A stretch of 64,000 bases of DNA from JAVBWI01 sp036677445. Lineage in GTDB: Bacteria; Bacillota; Clostridia; Christensenellales; CAG-138. Each line of letters begins with the position of its first letter. Positions within the stretch are counted from its first letter, which is position 1. The notes below the pieces were generated by a model. The model was not told where the DNA came from. It saw only the letters and a program-made list of their open reading frames with translations, and did not search any database. The stretch covers positions 310,001-374,000 of the forward strand of contig JAVBWI010000006.1 in the NCBI GenBank assembly GCA_036677445.1, given 5' to 3'. Below are positions 44,203-53,130 of this stretch, one piece after another. The position numbers were made by a program, and so were the translations under genes.

Positions 44203-45006
44203 TTACCCCCTCCCTCCCTTGCTCGATGTTTTCAGGTTTGTATTAAGCTTTATCAGCGCGCTCATATCCGTCTGTGAGCCCGGAACGATGGTATAGCTCT
44301 TCGGTCCATCCATTCTTTTTTCAATATACCGCAGCACACGCGTGGTAACAAACGTCAGCATCAGGTAAATAACAGCGGCTACAAAAAAGGATTCAAAATA
44401 CTTATAATAAGTTCCCGCTGCGGATTTTGCGGTAAAGAACAGCTCGGTTACCGAAATGACATTGAGTACAGAACTGTCCTTAATGTTGACGACAAATTCA
44501 TTGCCGATGGAAGGCATAATGTTTCGTATCCCTTGCGGCAGCACAACATTCGACATCGTTTGCCAGTGGGACATGCCCAGCGAATGCGCGCCCTCTGTCT
44601 GCCCAATATCTACGGATATGATGCCGCCGCGGATAATCTCCGCCATATAAGCGCCCGTATTGATGGAAATGATAACGACTGCCGCCGTGATGGCCGCCAT
44701 ATCCAGCCCCAGATACTGCTGTGCGCCGTAATAGATGACCATCGCCTGCACGATCATCGGCGTACCGCGGAATACCTCAATGTACACCGCCAGTATGGCG
44801 CGCAATATCTTGACGAACACCTTTTTGAATATGCCATCCTCCTGGCTTAAAGGGATGGATCGCGCAACGGCCACCAGCAGGCCGATGATAAAGCCGAATA
44901 TGGTGCCCGTGATGGCCACCAGCATGGTCGTACCCATACCCTTGAGGAACATGGAGCCGTATTTCTCCAGCAGCAGTCCGACCCAGCCAAAAAACGTGGT
45001 GGGCAT
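44203..45006 (-). CDS. Polar amino acid ABC transporter permease (probably lysine)
   Basis: 267 residues with about five membrane helices and the HisM/GlnP motifs LRGTPMIVQAMVIYYG-type (EVFRGTPMIVQAM) and EGAHSLGMSHWQTMSNVVLP (EAA loop). ATG at 45006 follows GGAGG by 9 bases. A 300-base hairpin-rich gap separates it from the binding-protein gene, which should lower its expression relative to the binding protein. Confidence 0.94.
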   Translation of the reverse strand: MPTTFFGWVGLLLEKYGSMFLKGMGTTMLVAITGTIFGFIIGLLVAVARSIPLSQEDGIFKKVFVKILRAILAVYIEVFRGTPMIVQAMVIYYGAQQYLGLDMAAITAAVVIISINTGAYMAEIIRGGIISVDIGQTEGAHSLGMSHWQTMSNVVLPQGIRNIMPSIGNEFVVNIKDSSVLNVISVTELFFTAKSAAGTYYKYFESFFVAAVIYLMLTFVTTRVLRYIEKRMDGPKSYTIVPGSQTDMSALIKLNTNLKTSSKGGRG

Positions 45007-45032
45007 TGCGTCACACCTCCAACATGCTTTTA

Positions 45033-45249
45033 GGGGCTGTCGCGCTAAGTGCATGCATCGAATAATTATTCAAGCACTTAGCGCGACAGCCCGGGTTCGT
45101 GCCCCAAACGGGGCAAAATCGATCCGGTGGATCGATTTTAAAACCCTGTTTTCTTTCGCATTATGCATTGAAAATGCTTAATGCGACACCATCCGTCCCT
45201 GCGTCCTATGCGCAGGCAATTGTGAAAACAACAACCCGCTTCAGGGGAA
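45033..45249 (-). repeat. Palindromic cluster C between binding protein and permease
   Basis: In the 302-base gap, successive hairpins are GGGCTGTCGCGCTAAGTGC (from 45035) with its complement ending 45092; TGCCCC/GGGGCA near 45109; AAAATCGATCC/GGATCGATTTT near 45127; and TCGCATTA/TAATGCGA (about 45157-45186). It shares GCTGTCGCGC and the GGTGTC junction with cassette A. No gene is present. Confidence 0.65.
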
Positions 45250-45267
45250 GCCTTTCCCCTGAAGCGG
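45236..45267 (-). terminator. Intra-operon attenuating terminator after the binding-protein gene
   Basis: CCGCTTCAGGGGAA (45236-45249) and TTTCCCCTGAAGCGG (to 45267) form a 14-base-pair stem, followed on the minus strand by GTTGTTGTTTTC. It lies 41 bases after the binding-protein stop and should give more binding protein than permease. Confidence 0.8.
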
Positions 45268-45308
45268 TGACAGACCTTCGTATCAGTATCCGACAGCTTA
45301 TTCCGCTT

Positions 45309-46196
45309 TTATTCGGACAGGGGCTGATTTTCGAGGGCGATCCGCATCATTTCCAGCCGCTGTTCCTCGGAAATACCCGCAAGAATCTCATTGATCTTCG
45401 TAGCATCGAAACCTTTGGGCAGGCCGACCGCGATGGCGATATCCTCCGGAGGGGCTTCAAAGCCCTGCCCCTCTTCAAACACCACGTAACCCAGCTCGGG
45501 ATTGGCCGTGATGGCGGACATTGCGCCGGGGCGCTCGGAAACGTAGCCGTCGATCTTGCCGGAGGTAAGCGCCACGATCATGGCCGGGAAGGTATCCATG
45601 GGCGTTTGGTGCTGCACGCCGGGGATCTGATCGATGACGGTATCGTGAACGGTATTGAGCTGGCCGGTGATCTTCGCGCCAGAGAAGTCGGCAAGGCTCT
45701 TTGCAGCGGCGAAGGGACCGTCCTTTTTGACGACAATTACGAGGTCGCTCTCATAGTACGGCTCGGAAAAATCGACGGTAACTTTGCGGTCCTCTCGCGG
45801 GCTCATGCCGGCGATGATAGCGTCGATCTTGCCTGCGAGCAGAGCGGGAATGAGGCCGTCCCATTCGATCTTATGGACTTCCAGCTCGCGGCCCAGGCCC
45901 TGGGCGATGATCTTTGCGATCTGGATATCATAACCGTCGGCAAAACCGCCCTCGAAAATGGGTACGCTGCTTTCGCTCTCTTCGGTCTGCGTCCAGTTAA
46001 AGGGCGCGTAGTTGCATTCCAAACCTACTCTGAAAGGAAGCGCTTCCTCTGCGGGCTCCTCGGCAGGTGCTTCGGCGGCAGGCAATTCTGTCGCCTCGGG
46101 TGCCGCAGTCGCTTCCGCCGCGGGCGCCGGCGCGGTGCAGGCGGCAATGCTCAGGCCCATTGCCAGAACCAACAGTAGCGCGATGATCTTCTTCAT
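45309..46196 (-). CDS. Amino acid ABC transporter substrate-binding lipoprotein (probably lysine)
   Basis: 295 residues. Lipoprotein signal ending LAMGLSIAAC, then a 30-residue Ala/Pro/Glu linker, then a family-3 solute-binding domain (CNYAPFNW, DGYDIQIAKIIAQGLGRELE, DAIIAGMSPREDRKVTVDFS). First gene behind the lysine riboswitch, followed by an attenuating terminator and the permease/ATPase genes. Assignment to lysine rests on the riboswitch, not on the protein itself. Confidence 0.93.
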   Translation of the reverse strand: MKKIIALLLVLAMGLSIAACTAPAPAAEATAAPEATELPAAEAPAEEPAEEALPFRVGLECNYAPFNWTQTEESESSVPIFEGGFADGYDIQIAKIIAQGLGRELEVHKIEWDGLIPALLAGKIDAIIAGMSPREDRKVTVDFSEPYYESDLVIVVKKDGPFAAAKSLADFSGAKITGQLNTVHDTVIDQIPGVQHQTPMDTFPAMIVALTSGKIDGYVSERPGAMSAITANPELGYVVFEEGQGFEAPPEDIAIAVGLPKGFDATKINEILAGISEEQRLEMMRIALENQPLSE

Positions 46197-46231
46197 TGCT
46201 TCGTTCCTCCTGTAAAATCAATGTACTGCAA

Positions 46232-46478
46232 AACAAAAGCGGCCGGAGCAAAATACCCCAGCCGCTTGATGCACAAAAGATGTGTACCAGTTACGAACTG
46301 ACGAATAGCGCTCCACAACGCACAATTGACGCCGTGACAGTCAACGAAATATTTTCCCGCTGACCAGCAGCTTTGCCGCTCAAGCCGGCATACCGCTTCG
46401 GCAGACTACCCTTTCACAGGACCTCATCACCCCTTGAGGGGCTTTTCCCTGTTACTCTTGACGTCCGCGCCTCTATCC
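46232..46478 (-). promoter_or_regulatory. Lysine riboswitch (L-box)
   Basis: The minus-strand leader shows conserved L-box segments in order: GAGGCGCGGACGTCAAGAGT (from about 46474), GGGGTGATGAGGTCCTGTGA, AAAGGGTAGTCTGCCGAAGC, GCTGGTCAGCGGG, and TTGACTGTCAC near 46335. A terminator (AGCGGCTGGGG with CTCCGGCCGCTTTTGTTTTG, 46267-46232) ends it before the binding-protein ribosome binding site. Lysine binding should favour termination and turn the importer off. Confidence 0.92.
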
Positions 46479-46523
46479 TGCTATATGCTCCCCCGCATGT
46501 CATCCACCCGAAGGATTGAAGCC

Positions 46524-46552
46524 ATTATCATATATATGACGTCAAATGTCAA
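46524..46552 (-). promoter_or_regulatory. Promoter of the lysine-riboswitch operon
   Basis: TTGACA (46552-46547), 17 bases, GATAAT (46529-46524) on the minus strand, about 45 bases before the aptamer. Confidence 0.8.
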
Positions 46553-46605
46553 CTGCAAAACGAAAGAAATACATAGCCATCCTGCATAATATTGTATCCC
46601 GTACG

Positions 46606-48177
46606 CTATGCCATCTCGGCGGAATGCAGCAGATTCCTGCACAGGAACACGACCAGCAGCGCAACCGCCGCATTCCACGCCGCAAATACCGCATACGCGG
46701 TATGCACCGGCAATATACCGCCGAGTATGATTGCGCCGACCATACCAGGTACAAAAAGCAGCAGCAACAGCAGAATGTATACAATCATAATCAGCACCTT
46801 GTTCCTGCTGCTGCCCAAGATTCTTTCCACAAGAAGCAGCCCCGATGCATACAGCATGGAAATGCTCATGTACACGAGAAAGGAAGCCAGGCCGTCCGTT
46901 AAGGAACCGCGGTGCAGCAAAACGATCAGCGCGGCAAACAGCACCCCGTCCAGCCCGCCCTTGAGCATTTGCGGAAGGAGTATAGCCATCAGCTTTTTCC
47001 AGGCGCGCTGCGGCGCAAGATATAGAGTGGGATAAGTCAGCTCCCGTGAAATGCCGCCGGACAAATTTAAGAACAGCATGAGCCAGGCTGTCATGCCAAA
47101 TACCGCCCACAGCCCGCCGGAAGCGAGCATCTCGCCGTCAAACACGATCAGGCTTATGAGCGGCCCGCCTACGGCGCCCAGGGAAGCGGCATCCAGAAAC
47201 CAACGCCCGCTGCGCGATTGCTCACGCAGCATGCGCCCCGTAAAGGCGGACGCTCCCCTGCCATACAGCGCGCCCTGGTCGCGTTTGACACGCCTGCCCA
47301 CCGCGCCGCCCTGCGAAGCGGTTACGCGGCCTGCTTTTGCATCCTCCCGCGCCTGATTTGCACGTTCCGCCGCCAAGAGCACGTCCTCAAAATAGTCCAT
47401 ATCCGTGCGCTGGAGCAGCAGCGTACATGACACGGCGCTCATGATCAGCAAACCGAAAAACAGAAGCGCGTTTACAAAATGATAATCCGCAATCGCAACG
47501 GCCAACCCGCGCGCCCATCCGATGACGGGAACATAGTTCCACGCGTCCGCCCCGAAAAACGCCGGGAGCGCGGTTCTGAAATCCCCCTGCCGCAAAGCAG
47601 ACGCCGCCAGCAGCACCACCAGCGCCGCCAGCGCCGCCGTAAGCAGGTTGTATATCCGTCTGCGGCGGGACGGCGCGCCCGCGCAGTAGGCGTACAGGCT
47701 TGCGGAAAGAATCTGTGTCGTAATGCCCAGTATTGCGTATGAGAGCATCAGCCCGAAAAGCGCCATACCGTCCAGTCCGGCAAGCCTTCGCATATTGGGA
47801 TACTGGAATATCAGATATACGGAAGCTATTATTAATAGCCCTGCCTGCTTTGCAATGCCGCTGAGCAGTATTTTGCGCGCGTTGACAGGCGCGGTAAAAA
47901 GCAGATTGACATCCGCCATGGAAAAGAGCGCCGTGCCCTGCTTCAATCCGTTCAATACGGCAAAACCTGTGATCAGCAGAAACACGCCGATGAGCACGGC
48001 CGCGTAACCTTTCAAATTTCGCTGTGCGGGCTGGATGTCCATGCTTCCCGCACTCGCCACCGACCAGATCAAAAAGCCGGCCAGCAAAACATATAATATC
48101 AGCACGGCAGGTTTTTTAAACACCTGCACGATCGCATTGCGTATGGAACGCCTCCAAAGATAGCCAATCGCGTTCAT
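46606..48177 (-). CDS. ABC exporter membrane protein (putative ABC exporter family)
   Basis: 523 residues with about twelve membrane helices in two groups separated by a basic cytoplasmic stretch (GRVTASQGGAVGRRVKRDQG, about 300-320). It matches the large clostridial putative ABC exporter permeases. The start overlaps the ATPase stop by 4 bases (ATGA). Substrate unknown. Confidence 0.85.
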   Translation of the reverse strand: MNAIGYLWRRSIRNAIVQVFKKPAVLILYVLLAGFLIWSVASAGSMDIQPAQRNLKGYAAVLIGVFLLITGFAVLNGLKQGTALFSMADVNLLFTAPVNARKILLSGIAKQAGLLIIASVYLIFQYPNMRRLAGLDGMALFGLMLSYAILGITTQILSASLYAYCAGAPSRRRRIYNLLTAALAALVVLLAASALRQGDFRTALPAFFGADAWNYVPVIGWARGLAVAIADYHFVNALLFFGLLIMSAVSCTLLLQRTDMDYFEDVLLAAERANQAREDAKAGRVTASQGGAVGRRVKRDQGALYGRGASAFTGRMLREQSRSGRWFLDAASLGAVGGPLISLIVFDGEMLASGGLWAVFGMTAWLMLFLNLSGGISRELTYPTLYLAPQRAWKKLMAILLPQMLKGGLDGVLFAALIVLLHRGSLTDGLASFLVYMSISMLYASGLLLVERILGSSRNKVLIMIVYILLLLLLFVPGMVGAIILGGILPVHTAYAVFAAWNAAVALLVVFLCRNLLHSAEMA

Positions 48178-48878
48178 TTGCCGCCCTCCGTCACCTCGAA
48201 GAACAGTTTTTCCAGCGTTTCTCCGCCGGAGAGCATCTCTTCCCTTTCCCGCGCGGCGGCAATCCTGCCCTGCACCAATATCAATAGCCTATCCCATATT
48301 TCCTCCACGCTGTCCAGCAGATGCGTAGAGATGAGTACGGCTGTCCCTTTTGCGCGCTCCTCTGTAAGCACTTCCTTAAGCACCTTGATAGCGTGCGGGT
48401 CCAGTCCTACCATAGGTTCGTCCACCAGCAGCAGCTTAGGCTGGGGCAGCAGCGCGCAGCAAAGGCTGACTTTCTGCTGCATTCCCTTGCTTAATTCCTT
48501 GCCAAGCTTTTTACGCTTATCGTCAAGCTCGAAGCGGGTAAGCAATTGTCCCGCGCGCTCCGCCCAGCCTTCCTCAAGCTGATAGGCCCGCGCGATGAAC
48601 TCCATATGCTCCTCCACGGTCAACAAGCCGTACATTGCAGGGCTCTCGGGCACATACCCCAGGATACGCTTGGCTTCGAGCGATTTATTGGAATACCCGT
48701 CTATAGTGATGGAGCCGGAAAAGCGCAAAAGCCCTGCCATGGCTTTGATAGCCGTTGACTTACCGGCGCCGTTCGGCCCCGCCAGTACCGTGATGGCGCC
48801 CGCGGGCGCTGAGAAGCACAGCGAATCGTTTGCAACGACTTTGCCGTATTTCTTTGTGAGAGCCTCAACTTTGAGCAT
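48174..48878 (-). CDS. ABC transporter ATP-binding protein
   Basis: 234 residues: Walker A LAGPNGAGKSTAIKAMAGLL near 32, signature LSKGMQQKVSLCCALL (diverged LSGGQ), Walker B LLLVDEPMVGLDPHA. The sequence resembles CcmA/YtrB-type ABC-2 exporters. Forms a two-gene exporter with the overlapping membrane protein. Substrate unknown. Confidence 0.93.
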   Translation of the reverse strand: MLKVEALTKKYGKVVANDSLCFSAPAGAITVLAGPNGAGKSTAIKAMAGLLRFSGSITIDGYSNKSLEAKRILGYVPESPAMYGLLTVEEHMEFIARAYQLEEGWAERAGQLLTRFELDDKRKKLGKELSKGMQQKVSLCCALLPQPKLLLVDEPMVGLDPHAIKVLKEVLTEERAKGTAVLISTHLLDSVEEIWDRLLILVQGRIAAAREREEMLSGGETLEKLFFEVTEGGK

Positions 48879-49098
48879 ATTATGTCCCCGCTTTCCAATG
48901 TGCTGTATAAATTCTTCACGAATAACGAGTATATCATATGGCTGCTTCCAAATGAAGCATATTGTGCAATTTATTAGAATTCGTTGCCCTGCGGCTCCTT
49001 CACCAATGTTCCGCGACTGGCATACGATAACAGCAGATGCCGGTCGCCCGTACGCTTTGCGCGACTGTGCGCCGATCCAAGCAAGGAGGAAAACCCAT
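48879..49098. other. Divergent gap between the ABC exporter and cotJ operon
   Basis: CATACGAT at 49021-49028 resembles a sigma-E -10 box (CATACAnT) on the plus strand and would give a leader of about 65 bases, which suits mother-cell expression of coat genes. The expected -35 element is poor, so this is tentative. No gene is seen. Confidence 0.35.
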
Positions 49099-49368
49099 AT
49101 GTATCAAAAAAAGAATACGATGGGCAGCTGCTGTTTTCAAACATGCGGCCGCCAGTTGAATCCTTTGGATGTGAAGAACACAATGGTGGCAGGTGAAGCC
49201 TGCGAAAGCTGCAAGGTTTGCCCCGGAGTATGTGTGGAAGAGGAAGCCGGATGCCTCTTGGCAACCGCTTACATTGCCCCACAGGATTACAAGGCGGGCT
49301 ATTGCCCGAATGAAGCCCTTTGCCAGGGTACACTGTTCCCAGAACTTGTGCGCCCGTACTTGCGTTAG
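49099..49368 (+). CDS. cotJA: Spore coat protein CotJA, cysteine-rich variant
   Basis: 89 residues. The C-terminal half is the CotJA domain (LATAYIAPQDYKAGYCPNEA, then CQGTLFPELVRPY). The N-terminal half is unusual: GSCCFQTCGRQ and CESCKVCPGVCVEEEAGC bring the total to ten cysteines. ATG at 49099 follows AAGGAGG. First of three cotJ genes, made in the mother cell and assembled into the spore coat. Confidence 0.9.
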   Translation: MYQKKNTMGSCCFQTCGRQLNPLDVKNTMVAGEACESCKVCPGVCVEEEAGCLLATAYIAPQDYKAGYCPNEALCQGTLFPELVRPYLR

Positions 49369-49379
49369 GAGGCCGGACC

Positions 49380-49628
49380 ATGGATGCGAAACAACAAGCT
49401 CTTCTGATGAAGATCAGCGAATGCGAGTTCGTATGTGTCGAGCTCAATTTGTACCTGGATACGCATCCGAAAGATAAGGATGCGCGTGCCGATTATTGCT
49501 GCTATGCCAAAAAATTAGCGGAATTGATCGGGAAGTATGAGGCTATGTATGGGCCGCTGCTTGGATTTGGGCACTCTGTCGCCGACGCCGGATGCTGGGT
49601 ATGCTCGAAATGGCCGTGGCAACTGTAA
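49380..49628 (+). CDS. cotJB: Spore coat protein CotJB
   Basis: 82 residues with the CotJB pattern: LLMKISECEFVCVELNLYLD, then DKDARADYCCYAKKLAELIG and the C-terminal YEAMYGPLLGFGHSVADAG followed by WPWQL. Contains six cysteines. GGAGG lies before the ATG. Twelve bases separate it from cotJC. Confidence 0.92.
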   Translation: MDAKQQALLMKISECEFVCVELNLYLDTHPKDKDARADYCCYAKKLAELIGKYEAMYGPLLGFGHSVADAGCWVCSKWPWQL

Positions 49629-49640
49629 GGAGGCACTGAT

Positions 49641-50231
49641 ATGTGGATCTATGAAAAGAAGCTGCAATACCCTGTCAATATCACCTGCCCCGATGTGCGA
49701 ATGGCTAAAATGTTGATGGCGCAATACGGCGGGCCAGATTCGGAATTGGCCGCAGGGCTTCGCTACCTGACACAGCGTTTTTCCATGCCGGATAACCGCT
49801 GCCGCGCTACAGTAAACGACATCGGTACAGAAGAACTTGCGCATTGGGAAATGATCGGCACCATGATCTACCAGTGCATGAGAGGCGCCAGCCTGAGCGA
49901 ATTGAAGGCGGCCGGCCTCGACGGCTACTATACCATGCACAACCACGGCGTATACCCCGTGAACCCGGACGGCATGCCGTTCACCGCCACATACGTACAG
50001 TGCACCGGCGACCCCATTGCCGATCTGCATGAGGACCTTGCGGCGGAGCAGAAGGCAAGGGCGACTTACGAGCACCTGATGAATCTTACAGACAATCCCG
50101 ATATACTTGATCCGCTCCGCTTCCTCCGCCAGCGCGAGATCGTGCATTTCCAGCGGTTTGGCGAGTGCCTGATGATCGTGCAGGAAATGAACTGCCAGAG
50201 GCGCATCACCCGCGAAGGGCGCTGCAGCTAA
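49641..50231 (+). CDS. cotJC: Spore coat protein CotJC, manganese-catalase family
   Basis: 196 residues, ferritin-like fold with the Mn-catalase metal ligands in DIGTEELAHWEMIG, LHEDLAAEQKARATYEHL and LRQREIVHFQRFGE. It may protect the spore from peroxide as well as being structural. Seven cysteines. Last gene of cotJA-cotJB-cotJC; a terminator follows at 50251. Confidence 0.95.
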   Translation: MWIYEKKLQYPVNITCPDVRMAKMLMAQYGGPDSELAAGLRYLTQRFSMPDNRCRATVNDIGTEELAHWEMIGTMIYQCMRGASLSELKAAGLDGYYTMHNHGVYPVNPDGMPFTATYVQCTGDPIADLHEDLAAEQKARATYEHLMNLTDNPDILDPLRFLRQREIVHFQRFGECLMIVQEMNCQRRITREGRCS

Positions 50232-50250
50232 AAGTTTTTCCGAATTGCAA

Positions 50251-50288
50251 AGCGGCTGCCGGAAAAAACCGGCGGCCGCTTTTGTGTG
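50251..50288 (+). terminator. cotJ operon terminator
   Basis: AGCGGCTGCCGG pairs with CCGGCGGCCGCT across AAAAAA (with an internal TG/CG mismatch region), then TTTGTGTG. It may also serve the convergent gap gene. Confidence 0.75.
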
Positions 50289-50307
50289 CTTTAAATTGGA
50301 ATACAGC

Positions 50308-51321
50308 TTACTTCGCGTCCACGGAAGCCATGTGTACGATGAGATCCAGCACCTTGTTGGAATAACCCCACTCGTTGTCATACCAGGCGACCAGCTTGAC
50401 GAAATGCTCGTTGAGGCTGATGCCGGCGTCGGCATCGAATATGGAGGTGCGGGAGTCGGTGATGAAATCCGAAGAAACGACTTTATCCTCGGTGTAGCCG
50501 ATGATGCCGGCCCATTCCTTGCTCTCGGAAGCGGCCTTCATGACGGCCTTGATCTGCTCATAGGTGGCAGGCTTCTCAAGGCGGCAGGTCAGATCCACAA
50601 CGGAAACGTCCGCCGTGGGTACGCGGAACGCCATTCCCGTCAGCTTGCCGTTGAGCTGGGGAATGACCTTGCCGACAGCCTTAGCCGCGCCGGTGGAGCT
50701 GGGGATGATGTTAAAAGCCGCACCGCGGCCGCCGCGCCAATCCTTGCTGGAGGGGCCGTCGACGGTTTTCTGGGTGGCGGTGGTGGCATGCACGGTGGTC
50801 ATAAGGCCTTCTACGATGCCGAAGTTGTCATTGATGACCTTGGCCAGCGGCGCAAGGCAGTTGGTGGTGCAGGATGCATTGGAGACAACCTTTAAATCCT
50901 TGGTGTATTTATCGTTGTTGACGCCCATAACGAACATGGGAGCATCCGCGGAAGGAGCGGAAATAACGACCTTCTTGGCGCCGCCGGCAAAGTGCGCGGA
51001 AGCCTTTTCGGTGGTGGTGAACACGCCGGTGGATTCAACAACGTATTCCGCACCGCACGCAGCCCAGGGAATGGTGGCGGGGTCCTTCGCTGCATAAACC
51101 GAGATTTCCTTGCCGTTGACAACCAGCTTATCGCCCTTTACGGAGACTTCACCATCGAAGCGGCCATGCACGGTGTCATACTTGAGCATGTAAACCATAT
51201 ACTCCAGATCGATGAAAGGATCGTTAATACCCACTACATCCACTGCCGCATTCTTAACGGAAGCGCGAAATACCAGACGGCCGATACGGCCAAACCCGTT
51301 GATACCAACTTTAACTGCCAT
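50308..51321 (-). CDS. gap: Glyceraldehyde-3-phosphate dehydrogenase
   Basis: 337 residues. The NAD-binding start is VKVGINGFGRIGRLVFRA and the catalytic site SNASCTTNCLAPLAKV near 150 (active Cys). Central glycolysis: oxidises glyceraldehyde-3-phosphate with NAD and phosphate. ATG at 51321 is nine bases after AAGGAG; an ATG at 51327 is only four bases after it. Single gene between convergent cotJ and the M29 peptidase. Confidence 0.97.
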   Translation of the reverse strand: MAVKVGINGFGRIGRLVFRASVKNAAVDVVGINDPFIDLEYMVYMLKYDTVHGRFDGEVSVKGDKLVVNGKEISVYAAKDPATIPWAACGAEYVVESTGVFTTTEKASAHFAGGAKKVVISAPSADAPMFVMGVNNDKYTKDLKVVSNASCTTNCLAPLAKVINDNFGIVEGLMTTVHATTATQKTVDGPSSKDWRGGRGAAFNIIPSSTGAAKAVGKVIPQLNGKLTGMAFRVPTADVSVVDLTCRLEKPATYEQIKAVMKAASESKEWAGIIGYTEDKVVSSDFITDSRTSIFDADAGISLNEHFVKLVAWYDNEWGYSNKVLDLIVHMASVDAK

Positions 51322-51530
51322 TTTCATTCTCTCCTTTTTGAGTTAATATGATTAGGCTACAAAGCAACCTATTTCAAAAAAATAATCAGCCTGTGAAAAC
51401 CTTTGCTTATAGTATCCTATTTTGCAAACTTATGCAAGAGCATTTTGGCGCATAGTCAGGATACTTAACGCAGCGCGGGGGTGCATTGAGCAAGCCCAAT
51501 AACCGAAGTGCATGAACTCCGAAGCGCCTG

Positions 51531-52667
51531 TTATGCGCCTGCCGGCTCGCCGCCCAAAAGCTGCGCCGGGTTGAGCGGAAGCAGCTCGGGGAGCACGAAC
51601 ATGCCGTCCTTACGTATGAGCACATCGTCAAAGAATATTTCGCCGCCGCCGTATGCGGCAGTCTGTATGCACACCAGATCCCAATGCAGCGCGGACTTGT
51701 TGCCGTTGAACGCATCGTCGTAGCTGCAGCCCGGCGTAAAGTGGAAGCTGCCCGCGATTTTCTCATCGAAGAGCGTATCCTTCATGGGCTTGGTGATATA
51801 AGGATTTACGCCCAGCGCAAACTCGCCGACATAGCGCGCGCCTTCGTCGAGATCGAACGTTTTTGTGATGCGCTCGGTATCGTTGGACTGCGAATCCACG
51901 ATTTTGCCGTCCTCAAACGTAAGACGGATATCCGTAAATGTAAAGCCTTCATGCACGGAGGGCGTGTTGTAGGTAAGCACGCCGTTGACGCTGTTTTTCA
52001 CGGGCGCCGTATAGATTTCGCCGTCGGGTATGTTCATGTGCCCCGCGCAGATGATGGCGGGTATGCCCTTAATGGAAAAGCATAAATCGGTGCCGGGTCC
52101 CTTGATCCTGACCTGATCGGTGCGTTCCATCAGTTCTTTGAGCGGCTGCATGGCCGACTCCATGCGCGAATAATCCAGATTGCAGACGTTGAAATAATAC
52201 TCCTCGAAGGCTTCGGTGCTCATATCCGCCATCTGCGCCATGCTTGGGTGCGGATAGCGCAGCACCACCCACTTGGTTTTGGGTACCCGGATCCTGCTGT
52301 GTACCGGCTCCCAATACAAGCGCTGGTTGCGTTCAAGCCGTGCCTGCGGCACATCGGAAAGCTCCGCGGCGTTGCTGCCGCCGCGCACGCCGATGTACGC
52401 CTGCATGCGGCTCATCATTACGCCGTCCAGCTCCGCGCGCAGGCGGAGCTGCTCCTCCGTGCAGCCCATCAAAAGCGCCCTGTCCACCCTTTTGTCGCCC
52501 AGCCACACAAACGGTATGCCGTCGGCGGCATAGGCTTCCTCCACCAGCACCTGCACGAGAGGGTCGTTGCCGCCGATGGATTCTATGAGCACCTTCTCCC
52601 CCGGCTGCACATTGCAGGAGAATCGTATGAGGTTTCTCGCCAATACGCGAATTCTTGGATCGACCAT
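51531..52667 (-). CDS. M29-family aminopeptidase (AmpS-like)
   Basis: 378 residues. N-terminal domain (about 1-120) precedes the metal-binding half: DLCFSIKGIPAIICAGHMNI, IPDGEIYTAPVKNSVNG, TFEDGKIVDSQSN and LHWDLVCIQ (ligand histidine and aspartate). Two-metal peptidase with broad aminopeptidase activity, probably in peptide turnover. The short gap before the next gene contains an ACTTT/AAAGT inverted repeat that could be a weak terminator. Confidence 0.92.
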   Translation of the reverse strand: MVDPRIRVLARNLIRFSCNVQPGEKVLIESIGGNDPLVQVLVEEAYAADGIPFVWLGDKRVDRALLMGCTEEQLRLRAELDGVMMSRMQAYIGVRGGSNAAELSDVPQARLERNQRLYWEPVHSRIRVPKTKWVVLRYPHPSMAQMADMSTEAFEEYYFNVCNLDYSRMESAMQPLKELMERTDQVRIKGPGTDLCFSIKGIPAIICAGHMNIPDGEIYTAPVKNSVNGVLTYNTPSVHEGFTFTDIRLTFEDGKIVDSQSNDTERITKTFDLDEGARYVGEFALGVNPYITKPMKDTLFDEKIAGSFHFTPGCSYDDAFNGNKSALHWDLVCIQTAAYGGGEIFFDDVLIRKDGMFVLPELLPLNPAQLLGGEPAGA

Positions 52668-52720
52668 GTTTGCCCCCTTATCGCTGATACAAATTTTAAT
52701 AGACTTTATAAAAGTCTGTT

Positions 52721-53104
52721 TTATCCTTTGCTTCGTCTGCCCCGATTATCCGCATATTGCTGTTTTGAGCCTGCTTTTGTCTTAGCGTTAGCATCCGGCC
52801 CTTTGCCTCTACCGTCCGCCGGGCGTAAAAGGCCGACCACTACCGCGCAGTTAAAGCCTATCGTCAGGCCCTCGATAACCTGCGCGGCGGCGGGGGGCAG
52901 CCGCAGCACGTTTGCGAGCATGGTCATGCATACCGCAAGAATGACGCCGAACACCAAAACAAACAGCAGCATCTTCACGCGGGTATTGAGCTTGTAATGT
53001 TTCTTTAAATACGCAGGGAGATCCCACTTTTTAAAAACGAGCAGGAACACTATCAACCCCGAGAGCAGCCCCAGCGCAACATAGATCGTTACCGCATCAA
53101 ACAT
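52721..53104 (-). CDS. Small three-helix membrane protein, unknown
   Basis: 127 residues with helices at about 5-22, 44-64 and 78-94 and a basic, lysine- and arginine-rich tail (KTKAGSKQQYADNRGRRSKG). It does not match GtrA, which has four helices. It follows the glycosyltransferase gene by 26 bases and may share its transcript. Confidence 0.7.
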   Translation of the reverse strand: MFDAVTIYVALGLLSGLIVFLLVFKKWDLPAYLKKHYKLNTRVKMLLFVLVFGVILAVCMTMLANVLRLPPAAAQVIEGLTIGFNCAVVVGLLRPADGRGKGPDANAKTKAGSKQQYADNRGRRSKG

Positions 53105-53130
53105 TCTTTACTATCCGTGGGCCGAGCGTA

